Origin: Danio rerio
Taxonomy: Eukaryota > Chordata > Actinopteri > Cypriniformes > Danionidae
NCBI RefSeq assembly: GCF_049306965.1
Contig: NC_133198.1
Location: forward strand, 42,887,001 to 42,951,000
DNA length: 64,000 nucleotides
Direction of reading: 5' to 3'
The notes beneath the pieces were generated by a model that did no database searches, was not told the origin of the DNA, and was given only the letters and a program-made list of their open reading frames with translations. Position numbers and translations under genes: made by a program. Shown here one piece after another: positions 45,513-57,898 of this stretch (its first letter is position 1; every line of letters begins with the position of its first letter).

Positions 45513-46012
45513 ACTGTTATTAGAAGCTAAATAGACTAGTAAATAATGTTAATATCCATCCAGAAAAACATGCAGAATAAAATGTAATATTAATTTCACA
45601 GAAATGCATTTATTTGTGTGCTAATTATCCCTAATTATCACAAAAGATGACTATATTAACAAAAAAAAATTTTTTTTAAAAAACCTGGCAAATATATTAC
45701 TCCCCAGTAAATAAATGTTACTCCGAGACATGAACTGAATTAGTTCCTGTTTATTCAGTAATTTAAATCGGTAACATGTGGCCAACCTGCCATAATGTTG
45801 CAATAAACAGACACACAAAGTATCAGAAGCTGAATTTTTGGAATAGCTTTTTCAAAAGAGAGAGAGAAAAAGCATGACACATTCTTCCAAAATGACCCTG
45901 AAATAATAATGGATGAAGCTTTTCTGGTATGTCTTGATGAGTAGTGATGTTTTATAAACAAGTTTCAGGAGAAGCACAATCAGTTTTGACGAGGCTAATT
46001 CAGTATTGACAA

Positions 46013-46320
46013 TCATTCTAGTATCCGATCAACTTAAGACCAAACCCCTATAAATAGTCAAAGACGTCGTAGCCCTGTTTTCTCTCAACTTCAGCATCCC
46101 TCCACCACCCCATCCCCTAACTATTAAACCTGATACCTACTTAAATCTGAGGGGGGAGCGTTCTGGAGCCAGGCTAGACTCTGTGCTCGGACCTTATCTC
46201 TCTCTTTGTCCATCCTGATAAAAGGAATAACACAAGTTAGGGTGTCTTTCTGACGTCAGAGCCCTCTCCCCGGGCAGCCCGCCAAATACGCATATTCTAT
46301 TCAGTCAAATATCTGTAAGT
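46013..46320. repeat. Unclassified repeat shared with 53560-54070
   Basis: Both sites have CTATAAATA followed by a CATC.TC-rich C-tract, then, further on, a GAG.TCAG.GC.CTCTCCC.GGG block. TATA plus this layout could mean an old LTR fragment. Weakly supported; no internal region is seen. Confidence 0.3.
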
Positions 46321-46454
46321 GTGAACTTGTGAAATATGTGTGGTGGTTTATATTTGATATTTGAATGACTAATATGCACAAATTGATTCACATTAGAAGA
46401 AGTCTGTAAGAACAAATTGTAGATTCACCATTTGTAGAATTGTAGAAACAAACA

Positions 46455-48090
46455 CTGATGTCAATAGTAGAAACTAAAAAATACTATGGAAGTCAATAAC
46501 TGTTTTTCCAACATTTTTCAAAGTATCTTCTTTTGTGTTCTACAGAAGGAAGAAACTCAAATATGTTTGGAACAAGTGAAAGATGAGTTAAAGATGACAG
46601 AATTTTCATTTTTGGATGAACTGTCTCTTTAAGACCTTAAAAAACACCTTTCTGCGAACAAATATGCAAAACAAACCGGAAATATGAACAGATGAAGCCG
46701 TTGATTTATATTTGAAGTGCTTCTAAACTTTTATGGATTTGTTTCTTCTGTTTAAAACAAAACAATATACTCTTAAGAATGTTGGTGAAACAGCCACCTT
46801 TGACATTCATAGAATTAACAAAATACTATGGAAGTTTTCCAACATTTTTCAAAGTATCTTCTTTTGTGTTCTACAGAAGAAAGAAACTCAAATATGTTTG
46901 GAACAAATGAAGTGTGAGTAAATGGACAGATTTTTCATTTTTGGCTGAACTGTCTCTTTATGACCTGAAAAAACACCTGTCTGCGATCAAATATGCAAAA
47001 CAAACCTGAAATATTGATGAATAATGTGCAACAAACTTATCAGGAGAAGGCGGTTGACTTATATTTGATATTTGAAGTGCTTCTAAACTTTGATAAATGT
47101 CTTTCTTCTGTTGAAAACAAAACAGTTATGCTCTCAAGAATGTTGGTGGAAAATAACCATTGACATCCATAGAAGGAACAAAATACTATGGAAGTTTTCC
47201 AACATTTTTCAAAGTATCTTTTTTGTGTTTTACAGAAGGAAGAAACTCAAATATGTTTGGAACAAATGAAAGATGAGTTAATGATGAGAGAATTTTCATT
47301 TTTGGGTGAACTGTCTCTTTAAGACCTTCAAAAAACACCTGTCTGCAAACAAATATGCAAAATGACCCTAAAATATGAACAGATGAAGCTTTTTCTGGTT
47401 TGTCTTGGTAAATAATGTGCAACAAAATTATCAAGTATAGGGCGTTGACCTATATTTGAAGTGCTTCTAAACTTTTATGGATTTGTTTCTTCTGTTGAAA
47501 ACAAAACAATATACTCTTAAGAATGTTGGGGGAAAAACAACCATTAAGGAACAAAACACTATGGAAGTTTTCCAACATTTTTCAAAGTATCTTCTTTTGT
47601 GTTCTACAGAAGGAAACTCAAATATGTTTGGAACAAGTGAAAGATGAGTTAATGATGAAAGAATTTTCATTTTGGGACCTTTAAAACGCCTGTCTGTGAA
47701 CAAATATGCAAAAATGACCCCAAAATATGAACAAATGAAGCTTTTTCTGGTTTGTCTTGATGAATAATGTGCACCAAACTTATTAGGAAAAGGCCGTTGA
47801 CTTATTTTTGATATTTGAAGTGCTTCTAAACTTTGATAAATGTCTTTCTTCTGTTGAAAACAAAATAAATATGCTCTTAAGAATGTTGAGGGGGAGAGAA
47901 ATAACCATTGACATCTATAGTAGGAAAAATAAAAATACTTTGGAAGTCAATGGCTGTTTTTTTCAGCATTTTTCAAAGTGTCTTCTTTTGTGTTCTACAG
48001 AAGAAAGAAACTCCAACTTGTTTGGAACAAATGAAGTATGAATAAATGATGACAGAATTTTCATTTTTGGGTGAACTGTTCCTTTAAGAC
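46455..48090. repeat. ~330-390-bp tandem array from the same MITE family as 30.7-32.7 kb
   Basis: TTTTGTGTTCTACAGAAG-type anchors at 46541, 46872, 47231, 47604 and 47996. Each unit holds AAATATGTTTGGAACAA, TTTTCATTTTTGGGTGAACT and GTCTCTTTAAGACC. This is an independent amplification of the MITE expanded in otud3 intron 1. 48091-48430 is intergenic with no feature seen. Confidence 0.88.
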
Positions 48091-48429
48091 CTTAAAAATA
48101 CGTGCCTGTGAACAAATATTTACATTGTTAATACACAACTACAGAGGAAATCTTTAATCCGCTGAATGATAAATCCAAGCCTGACCCTTGAAAGAGTCCC
48201 TGTTCTTCAAACAAGCCAACCGTGGCCCTTTCGAACCACAAAACATCTGCAGCCAACATCTGCAAAGTCTTAATTCTTCAGCCACAGAGATTAAGACCTG
48301 TGCCAGAGTTTTAGGATCTGCAGTTATGGAAATGACTGTAGCTTAAAATGAGTTACAAAACGCTGACCTTGAAGAAAAAACAGTGGCGGAGCTCATTTAG
48401 ATTTGTCCTAAAGTATCTATATCGCCAAC

Positions 48430-48540
48430 ACGGGGAGAACATCCAAACTCCACACAGAAATGCCTACTGACCCAGCTGGGGCTTGATCCAGCAACCTTCT
48501 TGCTTTGAGGCCACAGTGCTAACCACTGAGCCATCGTGAA
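48430..48540 (-). mobile_element. DANA SINE head fragment
   Basis: ACACGGGGAGAACATCCAAA through CTAACCACTGAGCCATCGTG: only the tRNA-like head and first body block. Confidence 0.88.
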
Positions 48541-48748
48541 AAAAGTTACAAATTATAAATTCCCATTTTCTCTGAATTTATAATGTGTAATAATTTTTTC
48601 TTTAGTCTATAAACTGATGACATTTTACTGAACCTAAATAAACAGATTTGAAGTCATTTAAAAGTTTTAGAATTTAAGTGCCATGTTTTCAGGATTATAT
48701 TCAGCTTGAAACAACACATTATTAACTAATAAAAAAAGCTAATAAATA

Positions 48749-48756
<8 letters not shown>

Positions 48757-48842
<86 letters not shown>

Positions 48843-49120
48843 TTTATATATATATTTTTTTTTTTATTATTTTAAATTTGGAAGAAATTTTATCAGACCT
48901 TTATAGAATAAAATAATAAATATAAATTCAACACAAACAAATCCCCAATAAATCCAGACTTTTTACAATATGTAAAATAAATATATATGAAAAAAATAAA
49001 TTAAAATAAAAAAAAATTATTAAAAAAATTAATTAAATAAAAAAAGAGATATTTTTCAAATAAAAAAGTGTGTGTGTGTATATGTGTATATATATTTGTA
49101 TATGTGTATATATATTTGTA

Positions 49121-49186
<66 letters not shown>
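48757..49186. repeat. Two (TA)n microsatellites with a duplicated flank
   Basis: TA runs at about 48757-48842 and 49121-49186. What follows each (GAAATTTTATCAGACCTTTATAGAATAAAATAATAAATATAAA-type sequence at 48883 and 49220) is duplicated, so the array is a local tandem duplication of a TA-containing unit. Confidence 0.9.
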
Positions 49187-49189
<3 letters not shown>

Positions 49190-50130
49190 TTATTATTATT
49201 ATTTATTTTCTATTTGAAAGAAATCTTATCAGACCTTTATAGAATGAAATAATAAATATAAACATTCAATGCAAACAAATTCCTAATAAATCCAGACCGA
49301 GAATTATATTATAAATTCCCCATATATATTAAATATATATATATGTATGTATATATATATCTGATATATAACTATATAGTCAAATGCAAAAGAATTCCTA
49401 ATAAATCCAGAGAAATATATTAATTGCCCATACATATTTTTCCATAGATGTACAGTGTTGTCCTTTAATAAATATATGTAATAAAATATTAGTCACAAAT
49501 GATTGAAGACTCAGGATAAAATCAATAAAATCTCCTTTTATCATCCATTTGAAACCGTTACAGACCTTTTACATTCACAAACAGCAATATTACACACATA
49601 ATATATGAAAAAGCAGCTTAAAGCCACTTTAAGCTCTCGACCCATAGTCTTCTGCTATGAATCCAATACTGTAATGTGCATTTTTTTTTGCTTGTTTACA
49701 AAATGAAGGCTGAATTAATATGCTGTGCGGTAATGGACAGTGGTGCGGTCAATATCACTGAACTCAAACCAATCCCCAAACATTCCTTTAAAAGTCTCGT
49801 TCTTCAGAAATCCTCTTGAGTTCAGACTCATTTAGTGTGGTTTTGTGGTTTGTGTGTCAGTGCATGTTGTGTTGCTGTGTTTAAAGATCACCATCTATGG
49901 CTGATGAGTGTTCAAACAGCTCCATCTGTCCATTTGTGGAAAGTTTCTGCTGTTCATCGCTCAGTCCTGTGTGTTTGGCAGATCCACAGCTTCAGGTCAG
50001 CACTGTTGTGGGGTAAAGCAAATAAGAGGTGTGTATGTTCAAACTTTTTTTGTCTGATTGAATAATGAATTCAAGGTAATGTTTGGAAGAGATCACACAC
50101 TTTAAGCCCCTAAAGTCAAACATATATAAA
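49187..50130. other. Intergenic otud3-vwa1, no gene seen
   Basis: A third diverged copy of the flank above is at 49385-49425. 49500-50100 is more complex but has no supported exon. Confidence 0.35.
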
Positions 50131-51665
50131 CATTTGAAGTCAGAATTATTCGCCCTCCTATGAATTTTTATTTTTTTAATCAAATATTTCCGAAATGATG
50201 TTTAACAGATTAGAAATTTCCTGTAATATTTTTTCTTCTGAAGAAAGTCTTATTTGTTTTATTTCGAGTAGAATAAAAGCAGTTTTAAAATTTTTTACAA
50301 CCATTTTAAGGTCAGTATTATTAGCCCCCTTAAGCAATATATTTTTCAGATTCTTTACAGAACAAATCACTGTTATGCAATCACTTGCCTAATTACCCAA
50401 ATTACCTAATTAACCTAAATTAGCCTTTAAATATCACTAAGCTTAATACTATCACGCGGTCCACATTTCGCGACCTCAAAGTTTTGCAGATTTATTTGTG
50501 TGTAATTTCATATGCTTTATTTATTTATTTTTTACAGCACATTGTTTTCTGCATCCTGATTGGCTGTAGACTATTGTCACATGTATGCATCACCATATGA
50601 GGCATAAGAATAGGATGTGTTTGGATAAGACTCAGTTTTTTGACAACACTTAATTATTATTGTTCATTTATTAATTTGCTGAAAATTAGGACTGAATTTA
50701 GAAATAGTTTTGAAATAAGTATTTGCGCTTAACAAACTAAATTAAATATGTAGGCTAATGGATGTCTTCAGTGGAGTGAGTACATCACCGTTTGGCCGAA
50801 TGGAGGAGGCTCGTTCTTTATCCTCGCGCTGCAGATGCTCTGTTTAACTATTTCCTCGCTAATGAAGTGCTCAGTTTTTCCACTTACAAAGTCCACCATG
50901 TTAATAGCAAATGCACCATGGTGTGATGCAACTGATTCTTAAAGGGAATGGAAGACGAGACTCTGATTGGTTTGATGCAGGTTTTATGGGTATGCTCAAG
51001 ACACACCCTTAACTCACGCGAATAAGCACAACCCTGTTAGACCATGTGCCGGGGCGCAGAGCATATTTTTCAATCCTTAAAAGTCTGAATTTGGACATGA
51101 CCTTAATGCTTAGACTTTGCAGCTAATAGTTAAAATAGAGCCCAGAGTCTGCTTTCGATTTGTGGATCAGTGACTGCAGGATTAAGAACATTACGCTGGA
51201 TGCTAACATTAACCACACAGAAGCTAAAAAGCTTCATGAACCTTTTGCTGACAGCGATGGATGTTTGTGTCTGACAACAGGTTTGGATCTTTGGTTTGAT
51301 TCTAATGCTGGACTTCTTTTTCTATGAAGGTTTAAACTTTGATAGTGTTTAAACAAGAGAGAAAAGAATGAAATATTAAAGCCTGTCTCAAAAAATGTAT
51401 AAAGTGTGTAGTGCAGGGTTTTACGGACTTAAAAATAATAATCGTAAAAAATAAAGCTGACTACTTTGTGGATTTTCACTATTGCGGGTTACTTTTAGAA
51501 CGTAACTACCGTGAATAACGAGGGACCACTGTATCTTAAAAAATATCTAGTAATCAAAATAAATATTTTGTGCTGTCATCATGGCAAAGATAAAATAAAT
51601 CAGTTATTAGAAATGAGTTATTAAAACTATTATGTTTAGAAATGTGTTGAAAAAAATGATCTCCA
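50131..51665. mobile_element. AT-rich MITE split by a ~1.1-kb element
   Basis: MITE halves at 50131-50450 (starting TTGAAGTCAGAATTATTCGC) and 51533-51665. Between them a second element ends in TACCGTGAATAACGAGGGAC plus CACTGTA, a typical DNA-transposon tip (CAGTGGTCCCTCGTTATTC on the minus strand). Within that, 50763-51305 is the repeat described next. Confidence 0.7.
50763..51305. repeat. ~550-bp repeat, copy 1 (copy 2 at 52346-52918)
   Basis: Shares TGTCTTCAGTGGAGTG, GGAGGAGGCTCGTTCTTTAT, TCGCGCTGCAGATGCTCTGT, CTTAGACTTTGCAGCTAATA and GGATCTTTGGTTTGATTCTA with copy 2. Copy 2 is flanked by a 14-bp direct repeat (GGCGAATAATATTA at 52330-52343 and 52919-52932). Confidence 0.88.
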
Positions 51666-51806
51666 TTCTCTCTTTAAAAAAATAATAAATTTAATTGATA
51701 AATAATGAATCTCTATATTTTTATCAATAAATATGCAGTAATCAACTGTATCTCTGATAAGTCAAAAAGCAACAAATAAGATGTGATGTTTTTCAGACAG
51801 ACCGTC

Positions 51807-54800
51807 TCAAGCTGTGCAGCAGAGTCCCTCTCCGCGGGCCGTCCTGTACACCGGCGAGACACAGACTCGGGCTCTGGAGGGCACGTGGTTGAGGGTGGTG
51901 GACAGGCGGTTGGGTGGTAAGTACAGGGTGGATCGCTGGCTGTGTCCTCGCTCCCAAGTGACCCAGTATCCACGAAGCCCGTCGAAACTTCCCTTCCAGC
52001 GCAGCTGCACTGTCTCATCGCCCACTGAGGAGAGCTGCAGATCGGACAGAGCCGGCAACACTGAGAGACAAACAGGACAGAGGTCAAACTTCCCGCTTCT
52101 TGCTGGGAAACAGAAGGAGGTGAGAGGATGTGGTGGAAAACACTCAGTTCTGTGGTCTGACTGGAAAAAGAGCAATTCTGACTAATGTTCCCGTGACATT
52201 CAGCTGCTAATGAATTAAAGGAGACCTATTATGCCCCTTTTTACAAGATGTAAAATAAGTCTCTGATGTATTTATATGAATGGATGCATTTTCAAATTTA
52301 TTTTTGTACAATTAAATGTGTATTAATCAGGCGAATAATATTACATGTCTTCAGTGGAGTGCGTACAACACTTGAGACCTTATCTATGAGAGTAAAGAGA
52401 AAGGCTAATTGGAGGAGGCTCGTTCTTTATCCTCGCGCTGCAGATGCTCTGTTTAACTGTTTTCTCGCTAGTGAAGCGATACATTTTTCCACTTAAAAAG
52501 TCCACCAAGTAAATAGCGAATGCGCCATGGTGTGATGCAACTGACTTTTAAAGGGAATGGGAGACGAGACTCTGATTGGTTTAATGCAGGTTATGCTCAA
52601 AACAAACCCATAACGCATTAAGCGAATAAGCACAACCCTGTTAGACCATGCGCCAGGGCGCGGAGTGTGTTTTTCTGTCCTTTAAAATAGCAAAAAGCGA
52701 ATTCGGACACGACCTTAATGCTTAGACTTTGCAGCTAATAGTTAAAATAGAGCCCAGAGTCTGCTTTCGATTTGTGGATGAGTGACTGCAGGATAAAAGA
52801 ACATTACGCTGGATGCTAACATTATCCTCACAGAAGCTAAAAAGCTTCATGAACCTTTTGCTGACAGTGATGAATGTTTGTGTCTGACAACAGCTTTGGA
52901 TCTTTGGTTTGATTCTAAGGCGAATAATATTAGATGATATAGAGAAACGCATTTAAAGGGGACCTCTTACGCCCCTTTTTACAAGATGTAAAATAAGTCT
53001 CTGATGTGCCAAGAGTGTGTATGTGAAGCTTCAACTCAAAATACCTCACAAATAATGATTTATAACTTGACACTGCCCTTTTCAGGCTTTGATCCAAATT
53101 GTGTGGTTTTGGTAACTGTCGCTTTAAATTCAAATGAGATTGTAGGACCGGGGGGGATACACCTAGAAGTGTGTATGTGAAGTTTTAGCTCAAAATAAAT
53201 CACAAATAATGTTTTATAATGCTTTGAAATTGACCCTTTTAGGCTTTGATCTTAATTGCGCAATTTTGGTGACTGACGCTTTAAATTCAAATGAGATTGT
53301 GCTCTTTTCAAAAGAGGGCGGAGCTACAAATGCCTGTGTGTCAGCATAGTGGCAGATTCAAAAACAAGACTAACATCCTATGCTAATGAGGGACAGATTG
53401 TGATTAATAAATATGAATAATTATAATATTAGAGACTATCTATTTTCACTATAAAAGTGATTTTTTGCATAATAGGTCCCCTTTAAATTGAGTGGTTTAT
53501 TTATAAACTAATTTCGAGAGGATCACCTGCTTATGATTGCTTGTGGCTGGTCCCGTATTATTCAGTTTATGATCCACTGATCAGACGATTCCTAAGTCAC
53601 TATAAATACCCTAGGTTCCATATAACAGCCATCTTCGTCCCCCCCTTCCACCCCTACTCCTCCTTTCTTAGATGGGTGGCATGGTGGCTCAGTGGTTAGC
53701 ACTGTTGCCTCATAGCAAGAACGTCACTGGTTCTAGTCCTTACCAAGCCAGCCGATGTTTCTGTGTGGAGTTTACAAGTTCTTTCCGTACTCACGTGGGT
53801 TTCCACCTGGTTCCCCGGTTTTCATCCAAAAACATGCAACTTAAGTCAATTGACTAATCCAAATCAGCACCATAGACATGCTCCTAGTAAGTAGTTATCT
53901 CTTAAGAGCAATCACTATCTGTTCATTAGCTACAACAGCAGGGGAGTTCTCGAGGTCTACCTGAGCTCAAACTCCCCTCTCACCTTGCAAATGGGAGGGA
54001 GCCCCTGGCTTGCGGAAGTTATGAGCTCAGGGCTCTCTCCCGGGACAGCATGCCAAACAAGCTTTATAATCCACCATCAGCTAAGTGTGAAGTCTTGAAA
54101 CTAAAAAGTGTATTAATGTGAACTCTCCTCACCCTCTTGCGTGCAGACTTTGACTGTCATGGCTCTCTCTTTGCCTGAAGGCTGTTTTGCGCTGACGGTG
54201 AGCAGATACTGTGTGTCGGGCTGCAGGTCAGTGATGACAGTGGAGTTGTGTGTGTTGCTGACTCGGAGCACTTGAAGCGGGCCACTGGGTAGAGCCGAGT
54301 ACTCCAGCTGGTACTCCTGGATGAGCCGTGGCAGAAGTGGAGCCCAGCTGACTCGCACACTGTTAGAGCTCGACTCTGACACCGACACAGAGGACAACAG
54401 CTGGATCTGCGGCTCTGGAGGATTCACTGAAATGCAACACAGAGGTGCACAAGCAGGAGAATATGAGCACAGTTACATGTTTGATTTTAAAGTACAAATG
54501 AAATCAAAACCCAGCATGATGTAGCTAGCTCACATTGCTAGTTTTGTGGTGAACAATGCATCTGTGCAAAAAAACAGTCACAGCTTCTGGTTCATGCGGA
54601 CTTTAAATTTGTTTGTTTATTAAGTCAAGGGAATCGTGTATCAATTCATGTAATTTAAATGTGATTTTTATACAATTTTTATTCAACTAATTAATTCTGA
54701 TGAAAATAACATTATTTCATTATAATCATTATTATGTCAACAATCATTTAATAATAGTATTTTTTATGATTGTTATCAGTGATAAGAGTTACGGTTGTTA

Positions 54801-54894
54801 TTATATCAATAAATGCTTAATTAAGTAATTAATTAATTAATAGCAAAAGTATTAGTATCAGTCAAAAATAATCAAACCGTTTAGTATAATATTT

Positions 54895-54930
<36 letters not shown>

Positions 54931-56158
54931 ACATGTTAATAATAGTAATAATAATAATAATAATAATAATGCATTTAATTTTCATTTTTAATTAGACTTG
55001 CTTAATTGTTAATAATTAAAGGAGTTTCAATAAATGAATATTAAATGCATTTTAATAATAATAATAATAATATTCATAATCATAATAATGCATTTAATAT
55101 TTAAATTAATAGGACCCATTTCATTATTAATATCATCAACAACAAGAACATCAATGTATGTGCTCACCATCAACATCAATGCTTTTTTATTATTATTATT
55201 ATTATTATAATAATAATGAATTTAGTATTCATAATTTATTAAACTAGTTTAATTGCTAATAATTGAGTCTCAGTAAATATCTAATGGCATTTTTAAATAA
55301 TAACAATAACAATGCATTTAATATTCATATTTAATTACACTTGTTTAAATATTAATTAATTGAGTCTCATTAAATCAAGATTAAATGTATTTTTAAATAA
55401 GAATGATAATAGTGCATACGATATTGATACATTATATATATATAAAGCAAGATTAAGTGCATTTTTATGACAAAATGAAGCATTTAATATTCATATTCAA
55501 TTAGACTTGTTTAATTGTTAATGCTAAAACGAGTCGCATTAAATCAATATTAAATGCATTTAAAATAATAAGAATAATAATGCATTTAATATTTATAATT
55601 AATAAGACCCATTTCATTATTAATTATTGGGTCTTATTATAATAAATAATTAATAATTATATTAAATAATTAATATCATCTACAACAATAACATCGGTGC
55701 ATGTGCTCATTAACATCAATGCAATTTTTATTAATAATTATTAAATATGCTTTTAATTTTCATATTTAATGAGACTTGTTTAATTATTAAAAATTAAACG
55801 AGCCTCTTTAAATTAATATTAAATGTATTTTTTTAAATAATAATGATAATGATAATAGTGCATACAATATTCATATTTAATTAGGCTTGTTTAGCTGCTA
55901 ATAATTAAATGAGTCTCAATAAATCAAGATAAAGTGCATTTTTATGAAAAAATAAGGAATTTAATATTTATATTTAGTGAAACCTGTTTAATTCTTAATT
56001 ACATGAATCTCATTAAATAAATATTAAACACATTTTTTAAATAATAATAATAATAATAATGAACTTATTAATCATATTTAATTAGACTTGTTTAATTGTT
56101 GATAATTAAACGGGTCACATTAAATCAATATTAAATGGATTTAAAAAATAAATGAATA

Positions 56159-56194
<36 letters not shown>

Positions 56195-57898
56195 GCGTTT
56201 AATATTTATAATTAACAAGACCCATTTCATTATTAATATCATCAACAATAACATCAGTGCATGTGCTCATTAACATCAATGCATTTTTAATTAATAATTA
56301 TAATAATAATACATTTAATATTCATATATTTAACTTGTTTAATTGTTAATAGTCTTAATAAATAAATATTAAATGCATTTTAAATAATAATGCATTTAAT
56401 ATTCATATTTAATTAGTCTCGTTTAATTGTTAATAATTAAATAAGTCTCATTAAATCAATATTAAATGCATCTTAAATAATAATAACAAGAGTAATAACA
56501 ATGCATATAATCTTCATATTTAATTAGATCATTAACATCTATGCATTTTTTAATAACTATAATAATGCATTTCAGATTCATATTTAATTATGTTTGTTAA
56601 ATTGTTAAGAATTGAGTGTTAATAAATAATTATTGAATGCATTTATAAATAATAATAATAATAATAATATGCATTTAATATTAATATTTAATTAGAATTG
56701 TTTAACTTTAAATAATTAAATGAGTCTCATTGAATCAATATTAAATGCATTTTATGAAAAATTAAGGCATTAAACATTCACATTTATTTAGACTTAATTC
56801 TTGATAATTATAACAGTTTCAATAAATAAATATTAAATGGATTTTTAATAATAATAATAATAGTGATGATGATGCATTTAATATTTATAATTTATAAGAC
56901 CCATTTCATTATCAATATCATCAACAACAATAGCATCAATACATGTGCTCATCATCAGCATTAATGCATTTTTATTAATCATTTTAATAATACTGAATTT
57001 AATTTTCATACTTAATCAGAATTTTTAATTATGAATATTTAAACGAGTCTCATTAAATGAATATTAAATGCATTTTTTTAAATAATAATGATAATAATAA
57101 TAATGCATATAATATTCATACTGTATTAAGTCAGGCTTGTTTAGCTGTTGTTATTTAAAAGAGTGCCAATAAATCAAGATTAAATGCATTTGTATGAAAA
57201 AATAAGGCATTTAATATTCATATTTATTTAGACTTTATTAATTTTTTTTAATATTAAAATTTTTATTATTAGACTTTACTAATTGTTAATAAATAAATAA
57301 ATAATTTAAATAAAACTAATAATTAATACAAAAATAACAATTAGTCTCACAAATTAATATTAAATGCATTTTTTTAAATAATGATAATAATAATGCATGT
57401 TATATTTATATTTAGTAAGACTTTTCAATTGGTAATATTTAAACAAGTCTCATTAAATTAATATTTAATGCATTTTTAGATAATAAAAGTATTTTTAATA
57501 ATAATAATAATAATAATAATAATGCATCAACAACAATAACATTACTGCATGTGTTTTGTTGTGTATGTGCTACTCACCTGTTTGTGTGGTGAAGCTGGTT
57601 TGCAGTGTATTGAGCACCTGCTGGTTGTTTTTGGGTGTGAGTGTGACAGTGTATGTGGTGTCGGGACGCAGGCCGGTCAACTGGGCAGAGCTGGAGTCTG
57701 CGGGTCTCGTGATCCTCTGAAATGACCCAGGGTCTGTGCTTGCACCGCCGGGGACTCCGGGGATCTGTCCTGTCCTCATGGGGCCGAATTTAATGTCGTA
57801 ATATCCAGAGCCGGAGCCGGACAGCACAGGCCTCCATTCCAGCTGAGCTGAGGTGGAGGAGACCGACTTCACCTGCAGTCTCTCAGCGCGGATGATCT
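51807..57898 (-). CDS. vwa1: VWA1/WARP-like matrix protein, three C-terminal FNIII exons
   Basis: Secreted pericellular matrix protein family (von Willebrand A domain plus fibronectin III repeats; WARP binds perlecan and collagen VI). Exons on the minus strand: 57898-57578 (321 nt), 54426-54133 (294 nt) and 52060-51807 (ends TGA); all borders are AG/GT and all introns are phase 1, as usual for FNIII modules. FN1 has LEWRPVLSGSGSGYYDIKFG and LTGLRPDTTYTVTLTPKNNQ, matching the GYY- and LDPDTDYDV-bearing first FNIII of human VWA1. FN2 has SVRVSWAPLLP and PSGKERAMTVKVCTQE, matching human RVSWAP and GRESALSAKACTPDG. FN3 (VQLRWKGSFDGLRGYWVTWE) has no counterpart that I recall in the human protein. 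The VWA-domain exon is not in 57899-64000 and should lie further right. Identity rests on remembered human sequence; another VWA/FNIII protein is possible. Confidence 0.78.
52216..53487 (+). mobile_element. hAT-type MITE(s) with a nested insertion
   Basis: AAAGGAGACCTATTATGCCC starts at 52216, and a second left end AAAGGGGACCTCTTACGCCC at about 52956; the right end ATAATAGGTCCCCTTT finishes at 53487. The first copy is cut after about 115 bp by the 575-bp insertion 52344-52918. CAAAAGAGGGCGGAGCTACA marks the shared core. Confidence 0.75.
53673..53860 (+). mobile_element. DANA-type SINE, 5' half
   Basis: GATGGGTGGCATGGTGGCTC (A-box region), CTCATAGCAAGAACGTCACT, then TTTCTGTGTGGAGTTTACA. The body decays after about 53840. 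The 61-aa + ORF here is SINE sequence. 53560-53670 and 53930-54070 form the repeat shared with 46013-46320. Confidence 0.8.
54895..57560. repeat. AT-rich array of palindromes with ~600-bp higher-order units
   Basis: About 80-bp imperfect palindromes (for example 56392-56469, arms starting GCATTTAATATT and ending AATATTAAATGC) alternate with (AAT)n. Every 500-680 bp another block recurs: GACCCATTTCATTATTAAT, ATCATCAACAACAATAACAT, GCATGTGCTCATTAACATC, at about 55110, 55605, 56217, 56898, with a last partial copy at 57525 touching the vwa1 donor. It fills the FN1-FN2 intron. Confidence 0.88.

Noticed and set aside
46013-46320. Firm call of a solo LTR
   Set aside because: TATA-like motif and a second related copy only; no defined ends or target duplication, so left as an unclassified repeat.
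51814-52185. 123-aa + strand ORF over the last vwa1 exon
   Set aside because: Antisense shadow of the FNIII coding exon, which has proper splice borders on the minus strand.
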